From assembly GCA_964513565.1 (NCBI GenBank), contig CAZENE010000009.1, forward strand, positions 28,442 through 92,441: 64,000 nt of DNA, written 5' to 3'. This DNA comes from Delta-02 sp964513565 (GTDB lineage Bacteria > Desulfobacterota > Syntrophorhabdia > Syntrophorhabdales > Syntrophorhabdaceae). A program made the position numbers and the translations under genes. The notes beneath the pieces are model-generated. The model ran no database searches and was not told the DNA's origin. It saw only the letters and a list, made by a program, of their open reading frames with translations. Below are positions 6,688 through 15,803 of this stretch, in pieces; the first letter of the stretch is position 1; the number at the start of each line of letters is the position of its first letter.

Positions 6688-9144
6688 CTACCCGGGCGAG
6701 AAAGAATCGTAAACGGTCTGCGAGTCGTCTTCAAAGACCCCGTCTGCCGGTAGAGCCTCCGGGGACGGGGGTTCAAATAGCGGGGTCACTGACGCCGGAG
6801 CCGCTCCCTCCGATTGCTTCTGCGCGCGCCTCTTTTTAAGCGGGCAGGGCGCGCCGGCGGGCAGATGCTTTTGCGGAGCCGCTTCACGGACCTTTGCTTC
6901 GGCGGAAGCCGGGGGGACATCAATCTCTATCGACCGGCCGGAGCGCAGCACTACGCCGGCCGGCCCGACCCGGATGACCTCATCGGCCAGGTCCCAGACC
7001 TCCGGGGTATGGGAGATGAAGATCTCCTGTTTGTCGCCGCCGAGTTCGAGCACCTTGCGCTTCATGGACATATATTCGATCTTCTTGCCGGCATCGAGGG
7101 CTCCGTCACGTTCGTCGCTCACGAGGAAACCGAGATCCGAGCCGGAATTGCGGGCGTTGTAGATGGCTATACCGCGGGCAATCGCCTCGTCGACCCATAC
7201 GCGTTCGCCGCCTGAAAGGTCGACGATATCCTTTTCTATTCCTTTTTCAGAGTCGAAAACCTTCACCGAGAATGATTCCTTGTATCCCGTGATCTTCCCG
7301 CGCGCCATCCTGGGCTTGAGCGTGTCGAACCGGATGGCAAACCGCCCGCCCATTTCCGTCAAAAGGGCGTTGGCTATGTCGGAGACGGCAGGCGCGGCAA
7401 GCTCGAGCTCAAGCGCGATCAGGCCTTCGCGTCCGAACCCTTCCTCGATAAGCCTCCACTGGCGCTGGTCCCTGGTAAGTCCAAGAATCGTGGCCTTGAC
7501 CTCATTTATCTTTTCGTTTATGGCAATCTTTTGCCTTTCGTTCTCATGATAAACCCGTTTTTCGGTACGCAGGTTTTCAAGGCGGCCGGTGATCTGCCGG
7601 ATCTCCGTATCGACTGCGGTTTTGTTTGTCTTGTTTTCGTTCAGTTTTTCCGTTATCACGGTCTGCTCCGAGCGGACCCGTTCAAGGTCCGCCGCGAGTT
7701 TGGTTATCTCCTCTCCGGACGACGTCCGCGTTTCGGCCAGTGTGGCATCAAGCGTGAGATCTTCTGATTTAAGGTCGGTTATCTGGCCTTCGGCGTGGGC
7801 CAGGAGTTCCGCGCGGCCCGCCGCCGCCTGCGCGTTATTGAGGGAATCGAGCAATGCCTGCGGGATGGCCGTCTCGGGAAATTCCGACGCCAGGCGTGCC
7901 TTTTGCTCATGAAGAAGCTTTTCACCGGTCTCAATGTCCACCTTCAGACCGGTAAGCTCATCCTTTAGGCCCGGTATGCTGGATGCTACCCGGTTGGCGG
8001 AAGCCAAAAGCTTGCACGAAGATTGTCTCTCTTCGCCCGCACAGGGCACCTCGTGAAGGAGCCCTGCGGTCTGTGTGGCAACCCTGACCTGCTTCTCCAG
8101 GGCGACGACCTCAGTCTTCACGCGGGTCAGGGACCGTGACGTTTCATTGATGTTCGCTACCAGAACATTTCGGAGCTGAAGTCTCTCCTGCACGGTCTTG
8201 AGCCGCCCCTCAAGCCGGGGCAGCAGTTCCTTTGCCCTTATGATCTCGTCCCTGCTTGCCATAAGTGCCCGGAGTTCCGTGAGCTTACGGGATATATTTG
8301 CCCTCCGGTCCGATATCTCTTTCATCCGCCGGGCGAGACGGTGCTTCCCGTCGTTTACAGCCTGAATCAGGGACCTCTCCTGCTCCCGGAGGACACTTAA
8401 TGCTGACGTATTGCCTTCGATCAGCTCCTGGAGCTCTGCGGAGCGGGATTGCCTGCCGCTGAGCTCGAGCGCGGCATCGGCAATATCCGCCTCGGCGGGC
8501 GGTTCTTTTTCGGGTATCGCCTTGAGGACGCTCTCGACTCCCGAGAGCTCTTTCAGGGCGGCCTCAAGGGCTGAATCGGTCTGTTGCCGCCTCTGTTTTG
8601 CCCTCTGAGAAACTCCCCCCAGGTATCCCAGCTCCGATATCATCGACTCGAACACCTCGCGGAAGTCGTTCTTTTTGAAAGAGGCGAAGGACCTCGCGTC
8701 CTGAGAGCGAAAACGGGTTATGAAGAACATTTTTTCGCTGATGCCCAGGATCTTCTCCACTTCGGCGTCATAATCGTTGTTGCGCCCGTCGATTATGGTC
8801 TGCCACGAGCCGCCGTCTTGCATCTCGTCAAGGATTGAGAGCATTTCCCGGGTCCTGCCGTTCACTTTTAAAAGCGAACGGTACGTCTTGCCGCGATGTT
8901 CCCAGACAAGCTCCTTTTCCCCCTCGCCGTAGACCATGTCCGCAATCGATTGAGATGACCGGAAGGGCATGACTCGGAAGGGCTGCAGGTTGTCGATGAT
9001 CGTGGTCTTGGCTGCGCCGTTCTTCCCCGTGACCGCGACGAGCCCCTCGGGCAGTGAAGAAAGGTCGATATGAATCTCGTCCCGTCCGAGGAGGGAATAT
9101 TTGACAGGTTTGAAATGTTTGAGCCTCAGCGAAAGGACGCGCAC
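6688..9144 (-). CDS. SbcC/Rad50-like SMC-type ATPase
   Basis: An 818-residue ABC-type ATPase with split head domains. The N-terminus has Walker A GKNGAAKTT near residue 40; a long coiled coil follows with a hook-like C-x8-C pair (CAGEERQSSC) near residue 365. The C-terminal head has the signature LSGGERVWVDEA near residue 640 and Walker B FLVSDERDGALD. SbcC works with the SbcD nuclease to process DNA ends and hairpins; an SbcD-like gene lies far away at 31141-32418. It is shorter than chromosomal SbcC (about 1,000 residues) and the hook is not a classic CxxC. The start is a GTG at 9142-9144 with AAGGAGG. It follows 9282-9878 and topB on the same strand and is probably in their operon. Confidence 0.8.
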   Translation of the reverse strand: MRVLSLRLKHFKPVKYSLLGRDEIHIDLSSLPEGLVAVTGKNGAAKTTIIDNLQPFRVMPFRSSQSIADMVYGEGEKELVWEHRGKTYRSLLKVNGRTREMLSILDEMQDGGSWQTIIDGRNNDYDAEVEKILGISEKMFFITRFRSQDARSFASFKKNDFREVFESMISELGYLGGVSQRAKQRRQQTDSALEAALKELSGVESVLKAIPEKEPPAEADIADAALELSGRQSRSAELQELIEGNTSALSVLREQERSLIQAVNDGKHRLARRMKEISDRRANISRKLTELRALMASRDEIIRAKELLPRLEGRLKTVQERLQLRNVLVANINETSRSLTRVKTEVVALEKQVRVATQTAGLLHEVPCAGEERQSSCKLLASANRVASSIPGLKDELTGLKVDIETGEKLLHEQKARLASEFPETAIPQALLDSLNNAQAAAGRAELLAHAEGQITDLKSEDLTLDATLAETRTSSGEEITKLAADLERVRSEQTVITEKLNENKTNKTAVDTEIRQITGRLENLRTEKRVYHENERQKIAINEKINEVKATILGLTRDQRQWRLIEEGFGREGLIALELELAAPAVSDIANALLTEMGGRFAIRFDTLKPRMARGKITGYKESFSVKVFDSEKGIEKDIVDLSGGERVWVDEAIARGIAIYNARNSGSDLGFLVSDERDGALDAGKKIEYMSMKRKVLELGGDKQEIFISHTPEVWDLADEVIRVGPAGVVLRSGRSIEIDVPPASAEAKVREAAPQKHLPAGAPCPLKKRRAQKQSEGAAPASVTPLFEPPSPEALPADGVFEDDSQTVYDSFSPG

Positions 9145-9281
9145 CTTGAGTCCTTGCCTCCTTATTTGTGCTTATTCGGGCCCTCCACGCGGTCTCGCTT
9201 TTTAATCCCGCCCTGGAGGGAGGAGAGGGCGGGTTCATGCTGTAAAGAGGATGTGAAGCCGGCTCGTATTAATTTAATTTC

Positions 9282-9878
9282 CTACAGACCGGGTCTCATC
9301 TTCATCCCGGGCGTGGGAGCCGAACCGGCGGGAGAGAAGTCGTTATCCGGCTGATCTTTGACCGTCTCGCCTTCAAGCTCGATCCGAGCCTGGCGGTAAC
9401 GGGTGATATCGGCGTTCATCCGCTGGGCCATAACCTTGAGGGTCGCCGGATCGATATCTCGATCTCCTTTGATCACATCGAGGGGGCTTACGCCGAGGAC
9501 CCTGTAGTCGTTATCGATGCTGGCAATGGACGCGCCTTCCGCCATGACTTGTTTCACGAGAAACCTCACGCTTTCAGGCGTGACCGAGGAAGACGGTCGG
9601 AACTCCCGCTTCTGGCCCTCCCTGGACAGGAGGATCGCCTCGAGCGTGTTGATCTGGCTTTGCCCCTTATTGACGAGTTCTTTTCCCTGGTCGGCGATCG
9701 AACCCTCTTTGAAATACATCTCCATCTTCATGCCGCACTGGGTTGCGAGAAACTCTTTAACCTCGTCGCCTTTCATCTCTCCGAGCACATCGGAAAGACT
9801 GTCGATCCTGTCGATCCTGTTCTCGTCGACGGGGACGAAGATCCCCACCGCTCTCTTCATGGCTTCGCCGGGCATCAT
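9282..9878 (-). CDS. Unrecognised 198-residue protein between topB and sbcC-like gene
   Basis: Starts at the ATG at 9876-9878 after AAGGAGGG, 18 bp after topB. It is soluble, acidic and mostly helical, with no recognised motif; the C-terminus is Pro- and Gly-rich. Position between topoisomerase III and an SbcC-like ATPase suggests a part in DNA processing or segregation, which is contextual inference only. Confidence 0.65.
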   Translation of the reverse strand: MMPGEAMKRAVGIFVPVDENRIDRIDSLSDVLGEMKGDEVKEFLATQCGMKMEMYFKEGSIADQGKELVNKGQSQINTLEAILLSREGQKREFRPSSSVTPESVRFLVKQVMAEGASIASIDNDYRVLGVSPLDVIKGDRDIDPATLKVMAQRMNADITRYRQARIELEGETVKDQPDNDFSPAGSAPTPGMKMRPGL

Positions 9879-9896
9879 GCTGTTTCCCTCCTTGGC

Positions 9897-11804
9897 TCAT
9901 CTTTTGGGATACGGGGAGTATCCGCCTTTTGAATAGCCGCTTTTTTTGTACGAACCTGCGCCTTTCTTGTAACCCCCTGTACCTCCGCCGGGATTCAAAC
10001 CCTTTCCGGGGGAAGGAGGGGGCAGGTGCTGGCCGATAGCGGGCATCGATTTTATCTGTACAACCTCATGCGAAACAAAAAGGCGTATTTCGTCGAGAAA
10101 CCCCCTGTATCCTGCGGCCCCTTTCTTCCGGGAATAGATCTCCCCAAGCTTCTTTTCCCATTCGGCGGTCATCTCGGGACTCGTGATGCCCGACCTGAGA
10201 CGAGAAATGAGCTCGCGCCCCTTGGGCGTCGACACCAGGGCCTTGCTCTGGCGGTCCGCATAACCGGTCGATTTTATCTTTTCCAGTATTGCCGCCCGGG
10301 TGGCGGGCGTGCCGAGGCCGAGCTTTTCCATTGATTTCAGGACCGAGGCCTCGGTATGGACAGCAGGAGGTTTGGTCTCCATATCGACCTTCCAGACCTT
10401 TCTGGTTGTGACCGTATCGCCCTTCATAAGGGGAGGCAGGACCGGGTCAGCGTCCCTGTTCCGGGAACCCGTGTAGAGCTCCCTCCAGCCCAACTGGAGT
10501 ACCTTGACGCCTCGGGACAGGAACTTGTAACCGGCGAGGTCCGTCATGAGGCTGGTCTGGTTATAGCGGTAGTCGGGCATGAACGCGCCGACGAACTTTC
10601 TGAAAATGAGATCGTAGACCTTGGCCTCTCCATCAGAAGCGCCGGCCGGAAGCGGGGCAAGGGGTATGAGCGCATGGTGGTCCGTGAGCTTTGCATCGTC
10701 GAAGATGCGCTTCCCGACGTTGTCAACAGCCGATGTCAGGTGCGCGTAACCCATCCTGCGCAGGCAGTCCCGGGCAAGCTGCCTGTTGGACGGCGACATA
10801 TGCCGGGCGTCCGTGCGGGGATAACTGACCGCTTTTTTCTCCTCATACAGCCTCTGAACGATGTCGAGGGTCATCTGTGCGGAAAAACCGTATGTCGTGT
10901 TCGCTTCGCGCTGGAGGGACGTCAGCGAGTGGAGAAGGTCCGGCGCCCTGCTTTTCTCTTCCTGTTTGATGTCGACAACCGTGCCGGCCGGCACAGCGCC
11001 GAGCGTGCCGACTATCTCTGCCGCTTTCTGGCGGGCAAGGCGGTTTGCCGTGTCATCGTCTCCCCGCGCGTCCGGCGCAGGCATCTTTGCGAGGAGCGTT
11101 CCCTCGTACGCGCCGTTACCCGTCTGGAATGATGCCTTTACAAGCGCGTAGGGCAGGGGCTGGAAGTTTTCGCGTTCCACGTCCCGGTCCACAATAAGCT
11201 TTAAAGTGGGTGTCTGGACCCGTCCTATTTTCCAGACATCCCGGTGGTATGATTTCAGGGTGGCCGCACGCGTGAGATTGATGCCGACCAGCCAGTCCGC
11301 CTGGTCGCGGGCAAGCCCGGCATAATACAGGGAATCGAATTCCCGGCCGTCCTTAAGCTTTTTCATCTCCTCGCGGACGACGTCGGGAGTGAGCGCCTTA
11401 GATGTCCATAACCTTTTGATCGCTCCCCTGTAGCTCGCGTGGTTGAGAATGTGGCGGGCTATGAGTTCACCCTCCCGGCCGGCATCCGTCGCGATGACGA
11501 CCTCGTTCGCTAGGGCCAAAAGTCGCTTGATAACGTTGAGCTGGGCCGCGAGGCCCCTGTCCGGGACGGGACGGTACCGGAAATTGGGCGGGAATATGGG
11601 CAGATCGTCAAAATTCCAGGGTTTCGGCCTGCCCCTCTCGTGAGGTGTCAGCGTACTGTCGTCCGCCTGTATCAGGTGGCCCACGGCGTATGTAACGTAA
11701 TCGCCGTTCGGCAGCATGAAGCAGCCCTGCCGGCTTTTTGTGGATCCTAAAGCTTTTGCAATATCCTTCGCGACGCTGGGTTTCTCTGCAAGTATAACGC
11801 GCAT
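9897..11804 (-). CDS. topB: DNA topoisomerase III (type IA)
   Basis: 635 residues from the ATG at 11802-11804, chosen for its GAAGGAGA site; a longer ATG at 11843 has none. The TOPRIM domain is visible in VILAEKPSVAKDIAKALG and ATDAGREGELIARHIL. The active-site tyrosine is in AVSYPRTDARHM about halfway, and the region GLGTPATRAAILE is also typical. The enzyme relaxes or decatenates DNA through a single-strand 5'-phosphotyrosine break. The tail lacks zinc fingers but ends in a Gly-, Lys- and Tyr-rich stretch that may bind nucleic acid. TopB-type enzymes are common on conjugative elements. A GCTATTT motif lies 45 bp upstream. Confidence 0.93.
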   Translation of the reverse strand: MRVILAEKPSVAKDIAKALGSTKSRQGCFMLPNGDYVTYAVGHLIQADDSTLTPHERGRPKPWNFDDLPIFPPNFRYRPVPDRGLAAQLNVIKRLLALANEVVIATDAGREGELIARHILNHASYRGAIKRLWTSKALTPDVVREEMKKLKDGREFDSLYYAGLARDQADWLVGINLTRAATLKSYHRDVWKIGRVQTPTLKLIVDRDVERENFQPLPYALVKASFQTGNGAYEGTLLAKMPAPDARGDDDTANRLARQKAAEIVGTLGAVPAGTVVDIKQEEKSRAPDLLHSLTSLQREANTTYGFSAQMTLDIVQRLYEEKKAVSYPRTDARHMSPSNRQLARDCLRRMGYAHLTSAVDNVGKRIFDDAKLTDHHALIPLAPLPAGASDGEAKVYDLIFRKFVGAFMPDYRYNQTSLMTDLAGYKFLSRGVKVLQLGWRELYTGSRNRDADPVLPPLMKGDTVTTRKVWKVDMETKPPAVHTEASVLKSMEKLGLGTPATRAAILEKIKSTGYADRQSKALVSTPKGRELISRLRSGITSPEMTAEWEKKLGEIYSRKKGAAGYRGFLDEIRLFVSHEVVQIKSMPAIGQHLPPPSPGKGLNPGGGTGGYKKGAGSYKKSGYSKGGYSPYPKR

Positions 11805-11849
11805 TGTCTTCTCCTTCCCGGTATTCCGGTCTGTCGGTTTCAAAGAAAG

Positions 11850-11856
11850 AAATAGC
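11850..11856 (-). promoter_or_regulatory. GCTATTT upstream motif, site 7
   Basis: Minus-strand CGGCTATTTCTTTC, 45 bp before the topB ATG. The next bases (CTT) match those of site 5 and site 8 (C rather than A). Confidence 0.4.
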
Positions 11857-11907
11857 CGATAGACCCCTCGTGTAGCTCCGCAACCGGAATAACCGCCTGT
11901 TGATTTG

Positions 11908-11921
11908 GTTTAACATTAAAC
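11908..11921. promoter_or_regulatory. Palindromic GTTTAA-CA-TTAAAC site
   Basis: A 14-base palindromic site in the divergent region between topB and the 11.99-kb operon, 20 bp upstream of the -35 box. It is well placed for an operator acting on the plus-strand promoter. A related site with a longer spacer lies at 3832-3848. Confidence 0.35.
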
Positions 11922-11941
11922 TAAAAGATAAACAATAATCA

Positions 11942-11970
11942 TTGACCCCACTGTTATACTTTGTTATTAA
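11942..11970 (+). promoter_or_regulatory. Sigma-70-type promoter
   Basis: TTGACC (11942-11947), an exactly 17-base spacer and TATTAA (11965-11970). The match is good for a housekeeping promoter and would start transcription around 11977, ten bases before the first ATG of the operon. This unit lacks the GCTATTT motif seen upstream of other units. Confidence 0.6.
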
Positions 11971-11986
11971 TTTACAGGCAAAAGTA

Positions 11987-12700
11987 ATGCGGGGACAGCA
12001 CTCAGGACAGAAAGAGGACTTGTTGATAGGGTTGGGAGCAATGGCGATTTTTGCGGCACTGGGTTGGTTCGCACTGCACAGTCCCTACATCCTCCACCGC
12101 ATGGAGCTGCCCTTTCTCGTCGCTGAATCGAGGATCTATTCCGTCGTGTCAGCCTCCGTCTACGGCAAAGAACATCGGGGCCTGACACGGCTCTTAAATG
12201 CCATGAATGACGAATATAAAAGGAACGGATACAAACGGACCGACGGGGCGAAGGCGCGCAGATACGCCCGCAAGCTTGCCCGGCGGACGATCATGACAAC
12301 AAAAATTGTCTCATTCACCGTCCTGGCATGCCTTTTTATCCCGTTCCTGCAAACGGTCAGAGACGCCAGAAAATCCGCCTTCGACAGGGATCAGTATATC
12401 AAGACCCCGCAGGCGAAAGGTCTCGAGGGCTTTATCCTCGGGGTTAAGGCATATCTCCCGCCGGCCGTCCTGGAAAACCTCAGAAAAGAGCCCACACCGG
12501 CCAATATTGCGGCTGCGTTCACCCTGGCCCGGCAAAAGGCCAATCTCCCGAACAACCTGTCGGGAAGGCTTTTCCCGCCGTGGAGCAAAGAAAGAATTGC
12601 AATCTATCAATACGGGAAAGGCCTTATCGAGTACGACATGAAAAAAATGATCGCAACGAATCTAATTACGGAGGAAAAACCCCATGACATCAGAGAGTAA
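11987..12700 (+). CDS. Two-TM membrane protein, possibly DotM/TrbA-like
   Basis: 237 residues from the ATG at 11987. A TTG at 11942 is excluded because it falls inside the -35 box. Membrane segments are visible near residues 12-32 (IGLGAMAIFAALGWFALH) and 105-125 (IVSFTVLACLFIPFL), with a basic cytoplasmic stretch between and a soluble C-terminal domain. Two N-terminal membrane helices before a cytoplasmic domain recall DotM/TrbA, the partner of the DotL coupling protein, but this protein is shorter and I cannot confirm the family. It overlaps the next gene by 17 bp, so translation is probably coupled. Confidence 0.6.
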   Translation: MRGQHSGQKEDLLIGLGAMAIFAALGWFALHSPYILHRMELPFLVAESRIYSVVSASVYGKEHRGLTRLLNAMNDEYKRNGYKRTDGAKARRYARKLARRTIMTTKIVSFTVLACLFIPFLQTVRDARKSAFDRDQYIKTPQAKGLEGFILGVKAYLPPAVLENLRKEPTPANIAAAFTLARQKANLPNNLSGRLFPPWSKERIAIYQYGKGLIEYDMKKMIATNLITEEKPHDIRE

Positions 12701-13424
12701 TGGATACCGTGCCTACAAGGGCTACTGGGACATGATCGCGAAATGCACCCGTCTTTTCTTTACGACTATCGAGCCTGACCAGCTCCAGGCCTTGATGGCA
12801 GCGAATAATCAGGTTGGCCTGGTCGAGTCCCTCTATGCGCGCGGGACAATCTCCTCGATCGTGCGGTACGTGGCGAAGCGCTGGACACCGGGCATGAAAC
12901 ACTTCTCGGAGCTTTCGAACGACATCGACGACTGCATCCAGGGGACAACATGGGCCCTTCTCGTGGTCGCCAAGAGAAACAAGATGAAACTCGACCGCAC
13001 CCCGGGCGAGGTCGCCACGTATGTCTGCCAGTGGATCGAGCAGAAGGTTAAAAGGCTAATGACGGCGGAATTCCGTCACCAGCTCTTCCTCGACAAGGAG
13101 ACCAGGAACATCGAGGATTATCAGGCCTCTCCGTCCTTGTCCTTCGACGATGTGCTCATTGCCCGGCAGACAATAAGGCGCCACGACGCCAACCATGCGG
13201 ATATCGTCAGCAGCAGCGGCCGCGTCAACGGCGCAGGGGAAGAGACAGAAAGGGACCTGCCCGGCGTCACGAAGAAGCCGAAGGCCCTTAGGGTGGACAA
13301 ACTCAGATCGAGGTCGCACCAGGTGCGGTCGAACAACGCCAATCTCGGCAGACTGTTCGGCATCACGGGTATTGCGAAGTCAACTCAGGAAACGATCTCC
13401 AGCCCGGCCGGCGGCAACGGTTAA
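12684..13424 (+). CDS. Divergent sigma-70-region-2-like protein
   Basis: 246 residues from an ATG preceded by CGGAGG. Residues 75-125 follow the pattern of sigma-70 region 2: an acidic pair and Gln in DIDDCIQGTTWALLVV, then VATYVCQWIEQKVKRLM, comparable to the DLxQEGxxGLL and TYAxWWIRQxI phrases of sigma factors. The C-terminal part is basic and Ser-rich, without a clear region 4. If real, it would direct RNA polymerase to element promoters. It sits between a membrane protein gene and a ParB-domain gene in a unit driven by a conventional promoter. The similarity is judged by eye, so a ParB-associated or phage-like DNA-binding protein remains possible. Confidence 0.45.
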   Translation: MTSESNGYRAYKGYWDMIAKCTRLFFTTIEPDQLQALMAANNQVGLVESLYARGTISSIVRYVAKRWTPGMKHFSELSNDIDDCIQGTTWALLVVAKRNKMKLDRTPGEVATYVCQWIEQKVKRLMTAEFRHQLFLDKETRNIEDYQASPSLSFDDVLIARQTIRRHDANHADIVSSSGRVNGAGEETERDLPGVTKKPKALRVDKLRSRSHQVRSNNANLGRLFGITGIAKSTQETISSPAGGNG

Positions 13425-13464
13425 GGGCAAACAAGGGGCAAATGTTAAAAAAGGAGGACAGGTG

Positions 13465-14955
13465 ATGGACAGGTTAAGGGTAGATGAGGTCCGGATCGGC
13501 AAACGGTACCGGAAGGACAACGGGGATCTCGACGAATTAAGGGCCTCGATCGAGAAGATGGGTCTTATCAATCCGATCACCATCCGGCGCGGAGGCAATC
13601 TGCTGCTCGCCGGCGGGCGGCGTTTCGAATGTCTGAAGCAGCTCGGTATCGAGGAGCTGGTGGAAGGCGAGCACTTCAGGTTTTTCGACGACCTCGAGAA
13701 CCCGGTGGCCGTTGAGTTCGATGAGAACGTGATCCGGAAGGATTTCCTGCCGAGCGAAAAGACGGAGATCGCGCTCGCAATGGAAGAAATCGAACGGCCG
13801 AAAGCAAAGGAAAGACGGGACGGCGGTTACCTTAAGGCCGGCATAGCTGCCGCGGTCGGTACGGTAAACCAGCCGGGGCGGGCCATCGACGCCGGGGATG
13901 AAGCCTGCGAGAGGTCCGTTGAGGATCCGGAAGAGCCGCCCGGAACACAGCCCCTCAAAAGGGAAAAGGGTCCCAGAACCACGGACAAGGTGGCCGCGGC
14001 CGTGGGATGGGGCAGGTCGACCCTGGAAAAAGCCAAGGAAGTGTACGCCGCGGCGAAGGAGCAGCCGGAAAAATTCGGCCACCTTATCGACGAGATGGAC
14101 GTATGTTCCGTCGACAGCGCCCACCAGAAATTATCCTCGATCATAGCCTATGAAAACAAAAGGAAATATGACCTCTGCGATGAGGTGATCAAAATGAACA
14201 CGAACGAACTGCTTGAGGTCCCGAAGTTCTTTCTCAAGGCGCTCATGTACATACCGAAGAGCAAACAAAGACGGCTCCTGGAGAAATATGGCGAAACGGT
14301 ATACCGGATCAAACAGACCGATTTTGACCGGGCCATGAAGAACTATTCAAGGGGCAACGGCGTTCTGTCCCTGGACGAGAGCAAGCTTCTATTGGCCCTC
14401 ACCGACGTACTTGAAGGCACAAAGCGCTCTTACGAGGAGTGGCCCTTCATGCCGGCCGCCCGCGCTATCTATTATCAGCTCGATTCATCCCTGAAGAACC
14501 AGAGTTCCAAGGTCACGACAATGGACAAGGTCGAACTGATCACGATCGCGATGTCGATTGTCCTTGCTCTCGGCAAACTGGTATTCCAAAAGGCCATGAG
14601 TGAAAGACTTTTTGAGACCCTCCCCGTCATGAAGAAGGAACTTTTCTTTGACCTTCTGGCGGGCCTCGAAGCGGTCTACGGGATGGCTGATGAGGACGGG
14701 GAACCGGGAGTAGATGGCCGGGGTTCGCTTCCGATCGCGCTCGAATGGTACAAAAGGGCTCAGCAACTGGGTGAGGACGCCCCCGGAATGGATAGCGACA
14801 GGCTCAAGATCAACGCCTTCAATGCCCATGAACGCATTGAAGAGGATATAGACGAATTCGTCTACGTCAAGAGCATACTGGCTAAAACGCTGTCGGGCGT
14901 CAACCGTTCATACGCCAAGAGGGTGAGCGGACAGGACAGCGATGAGTTGAGCTAA
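13465..14955 (+). CDS. ParB-domain protein (large, divergent)
   Basis: 496 residues from the ATG at 13465 (GTG at 13462 also possible) after AAGGAGG. Residues 1-110 form a ParB/Srx nuclease-like domain: DELRASIEKMGLINPITIRR, LLAGGRRFECLKQLG and VAVEFDENVIRKDF. The middle has a helix-turn-helix-like stretch (DKVAAAVGWGRSTLEKAKEVY). The C-terminal 250 residues are helical and unlike standard ParB. Such proteins bind DNA and act in partition or regulation. No ParA is visible beside it. It ends 44 bp from a converging gene with a hairpin between them. Confidence 0.8.
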   Translation: MDRLRVDEVRIGKRYRKDNGDLDELRASIEKMGLINPITIRRGGNLLLAGGRRFECLKQLGIEELVEGEHFRFFDDLENPVAVEFDENVIRKDFLPSEKTEIALAMEEIERPKAKERRDGGYLKAGIAAAVGTVNQPGRAIDAGDEACERSVEDPEEPPGTQPLKREKGPRTTDKVAAAVGWGRSTLEKAKEVYAAAKEQPEKFGHLIDEMDVCSVDSAHQKLSSIIAYENKRKYDLCDEVIKMNTNELLEVPKFFLKALMYIPKSKQRRLLEKYGETVYRIKQTDFDRAMKNYSRGNGVLSLDESKLLLALTDVLEGTKRSYEEWPFMPAARAIYYQLDSSLKNQSSKVTTMDKVELITIAMSIVLALGKLVFQKAMSERLFETLPVMKKELFFDLLAGLEAVYGMADEDGEPGVDGRGSLPIALEWYKRAQQLGEDAPGMDSDRLKINAFNAHERIEEDIDEFVYVKSILAKTLSGVNRSYAKRVSGQDSDELS

Positions 14956-14985
14956 AGGCATAAACCGCCACCAGAATCCGCAAAA

Positions 14986-15017
14986 GAGGGCCAGGATATT
15001 ATCCCGGTCCTTTTTGT
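14986..15017. terminator. Imperfect bidirectional terminator-like hairpin
   Basis: AGGGCCAGGAT and ATCCCGGTCCT pair with one wobble and one mismatch, followed on the plus strand by TTTTT. It lies at the junction of the ParB-domain gene (ending 14955) and the converging gene (ending 14999), overlapping the latter's stop region. Confidence 0.5.
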
Positions 15018-15442
15018 CCCGTGCTGCTTTTTTTCTTCTTACCGGGGATTCTTCCTTCCTCGGGATAGGGCGCGAGCCAGAGACTTTCATACACGGATAT
15101 CAGTCTCTTCTGTATGTATTCCCTGAGTTCCCGATCCGGGTTGGGGAAGGTTTCGATGATCTGTTTTACGATCTGGCCCTGCCCCCTGAGAGAACTGAGC
15201 CCGTAGACGTCCTGGATGTAGTAGATCATGCAGACAAACTCGGCAACGATCTTTTCGACCGCAAATTTCCGTCTCTCGGGAAACTCTCCTATCACCTTCT
15301 GCAAATAGACATTGCTGAAATTCTCATTGTGTGCACGCCTGGCGTAGACAGAAACGTCGGTAAGCTTAACATCCATGGACTTCAGCGATGCCATGACATC
15401 CGGTGGAATCGTGCCTGATATGTTAGGTTCTATTTTCTTCAT
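14999..15442 (-). CDS. Unrecognised 147-residue protein
   Basis: Starts at the ATG at 15440-15442; an upstream in-frame start at 15460 lies in the TATA-rich region. It is helical, soluble and Lys-rich at the C-terminus. There is no Shine-Dalgarno. Minus-strand TGCTATATATAG ends a few bases before the ATG, a variant of the GCTATTT signal, so the transcript may be leaderless. It is the only minus-strand gene between 11.8 kb and 43 kb that I accept, and it diverges from the replication operon. Function unknown; a repressor of the divergent promoter is one possibility. Confidence 0.5.
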   Translation of the reverse strand: MKKIEPNISGTIPPDVMASLKSMDVKLTDVSVYARRAHNENFSNVYLQKVIGEFPERRKFAVEKIVAEFVCMIYYIQDVYGLSSLRGQGQIVKQIIETFPNPDRELREYIQKRLISVYESLWLAPYPEEGRIPGKKKKSSTGQKGPG

Positions 15443-15623
15443 ATGATCTATATATAGCAAGTTGAAATTATTCGCAATACGATTGTAACAACTGTAAATT
15501 CAACGTATTATTCAAAGATACACCAAGATCTGTACCTCCCTTTCGACCGGTCCATTAGCGCTTTTTAAAAAACGGACGTTTTTTAATCAGAAACGTGATT
15601 AATATTAAAGCGTTATGTTGCTT

Positions 15624-15664
15624 AAGGGGGGGACTGGGGTTAATTTAACCCCAGTCCCCCCCTT
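15624..15664. repeat. Perfect 20-bp inverted repeat with 1-base centre
   Basis: The left arm 15624-15643 begins AAGGGGGGGACTGG and its exact complement runs 15645-15664. It can form a very stable hairpin or cruciform on either strand. There is no U-run on either side. Possible roles are a single-strand initiation site, a protein-binding palindrome or a boundary element. Confidence 0.7.
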
Positions 15665-15796
15665 ATCATATGTAACTATAGAATCATATTGGGGTAATAG
15701 GCTCCAAATGTGTCCGATTCGCGATAAGGACCGGGCGCTCGCGTAATTTGCGCCCCAAGAGGCACGGGTTTGCAGCAGAAACTTGTTACGAATGAG

Positions 15797-15803
15797 GCTA
15801 TTT
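15797..15803 (+). promoter_or_regulatory. GCTATTT upstream motif, site 8
   Basis: Plus-strand GAGGCTATTTCCTAG, 160 bp before the first replication gene at 15963. The C after GCTATTT matches sites 5 and 7. Confidence 0.4.

Noticed and set aside
9985..10005. GGGATTCAAACCC, resembling a tRNA T-loop
   Set aside because: It lies in the coding region of the topB C-terminal tail; no acceptor or anticodon stem can be folded around it.
11608..11916. Minus-strand frame of 102 codons overlapping the topB start
   Set aside because: It overlaps the first 196 bp of topB in another frame and the motif region upstream, without a ribosome site.
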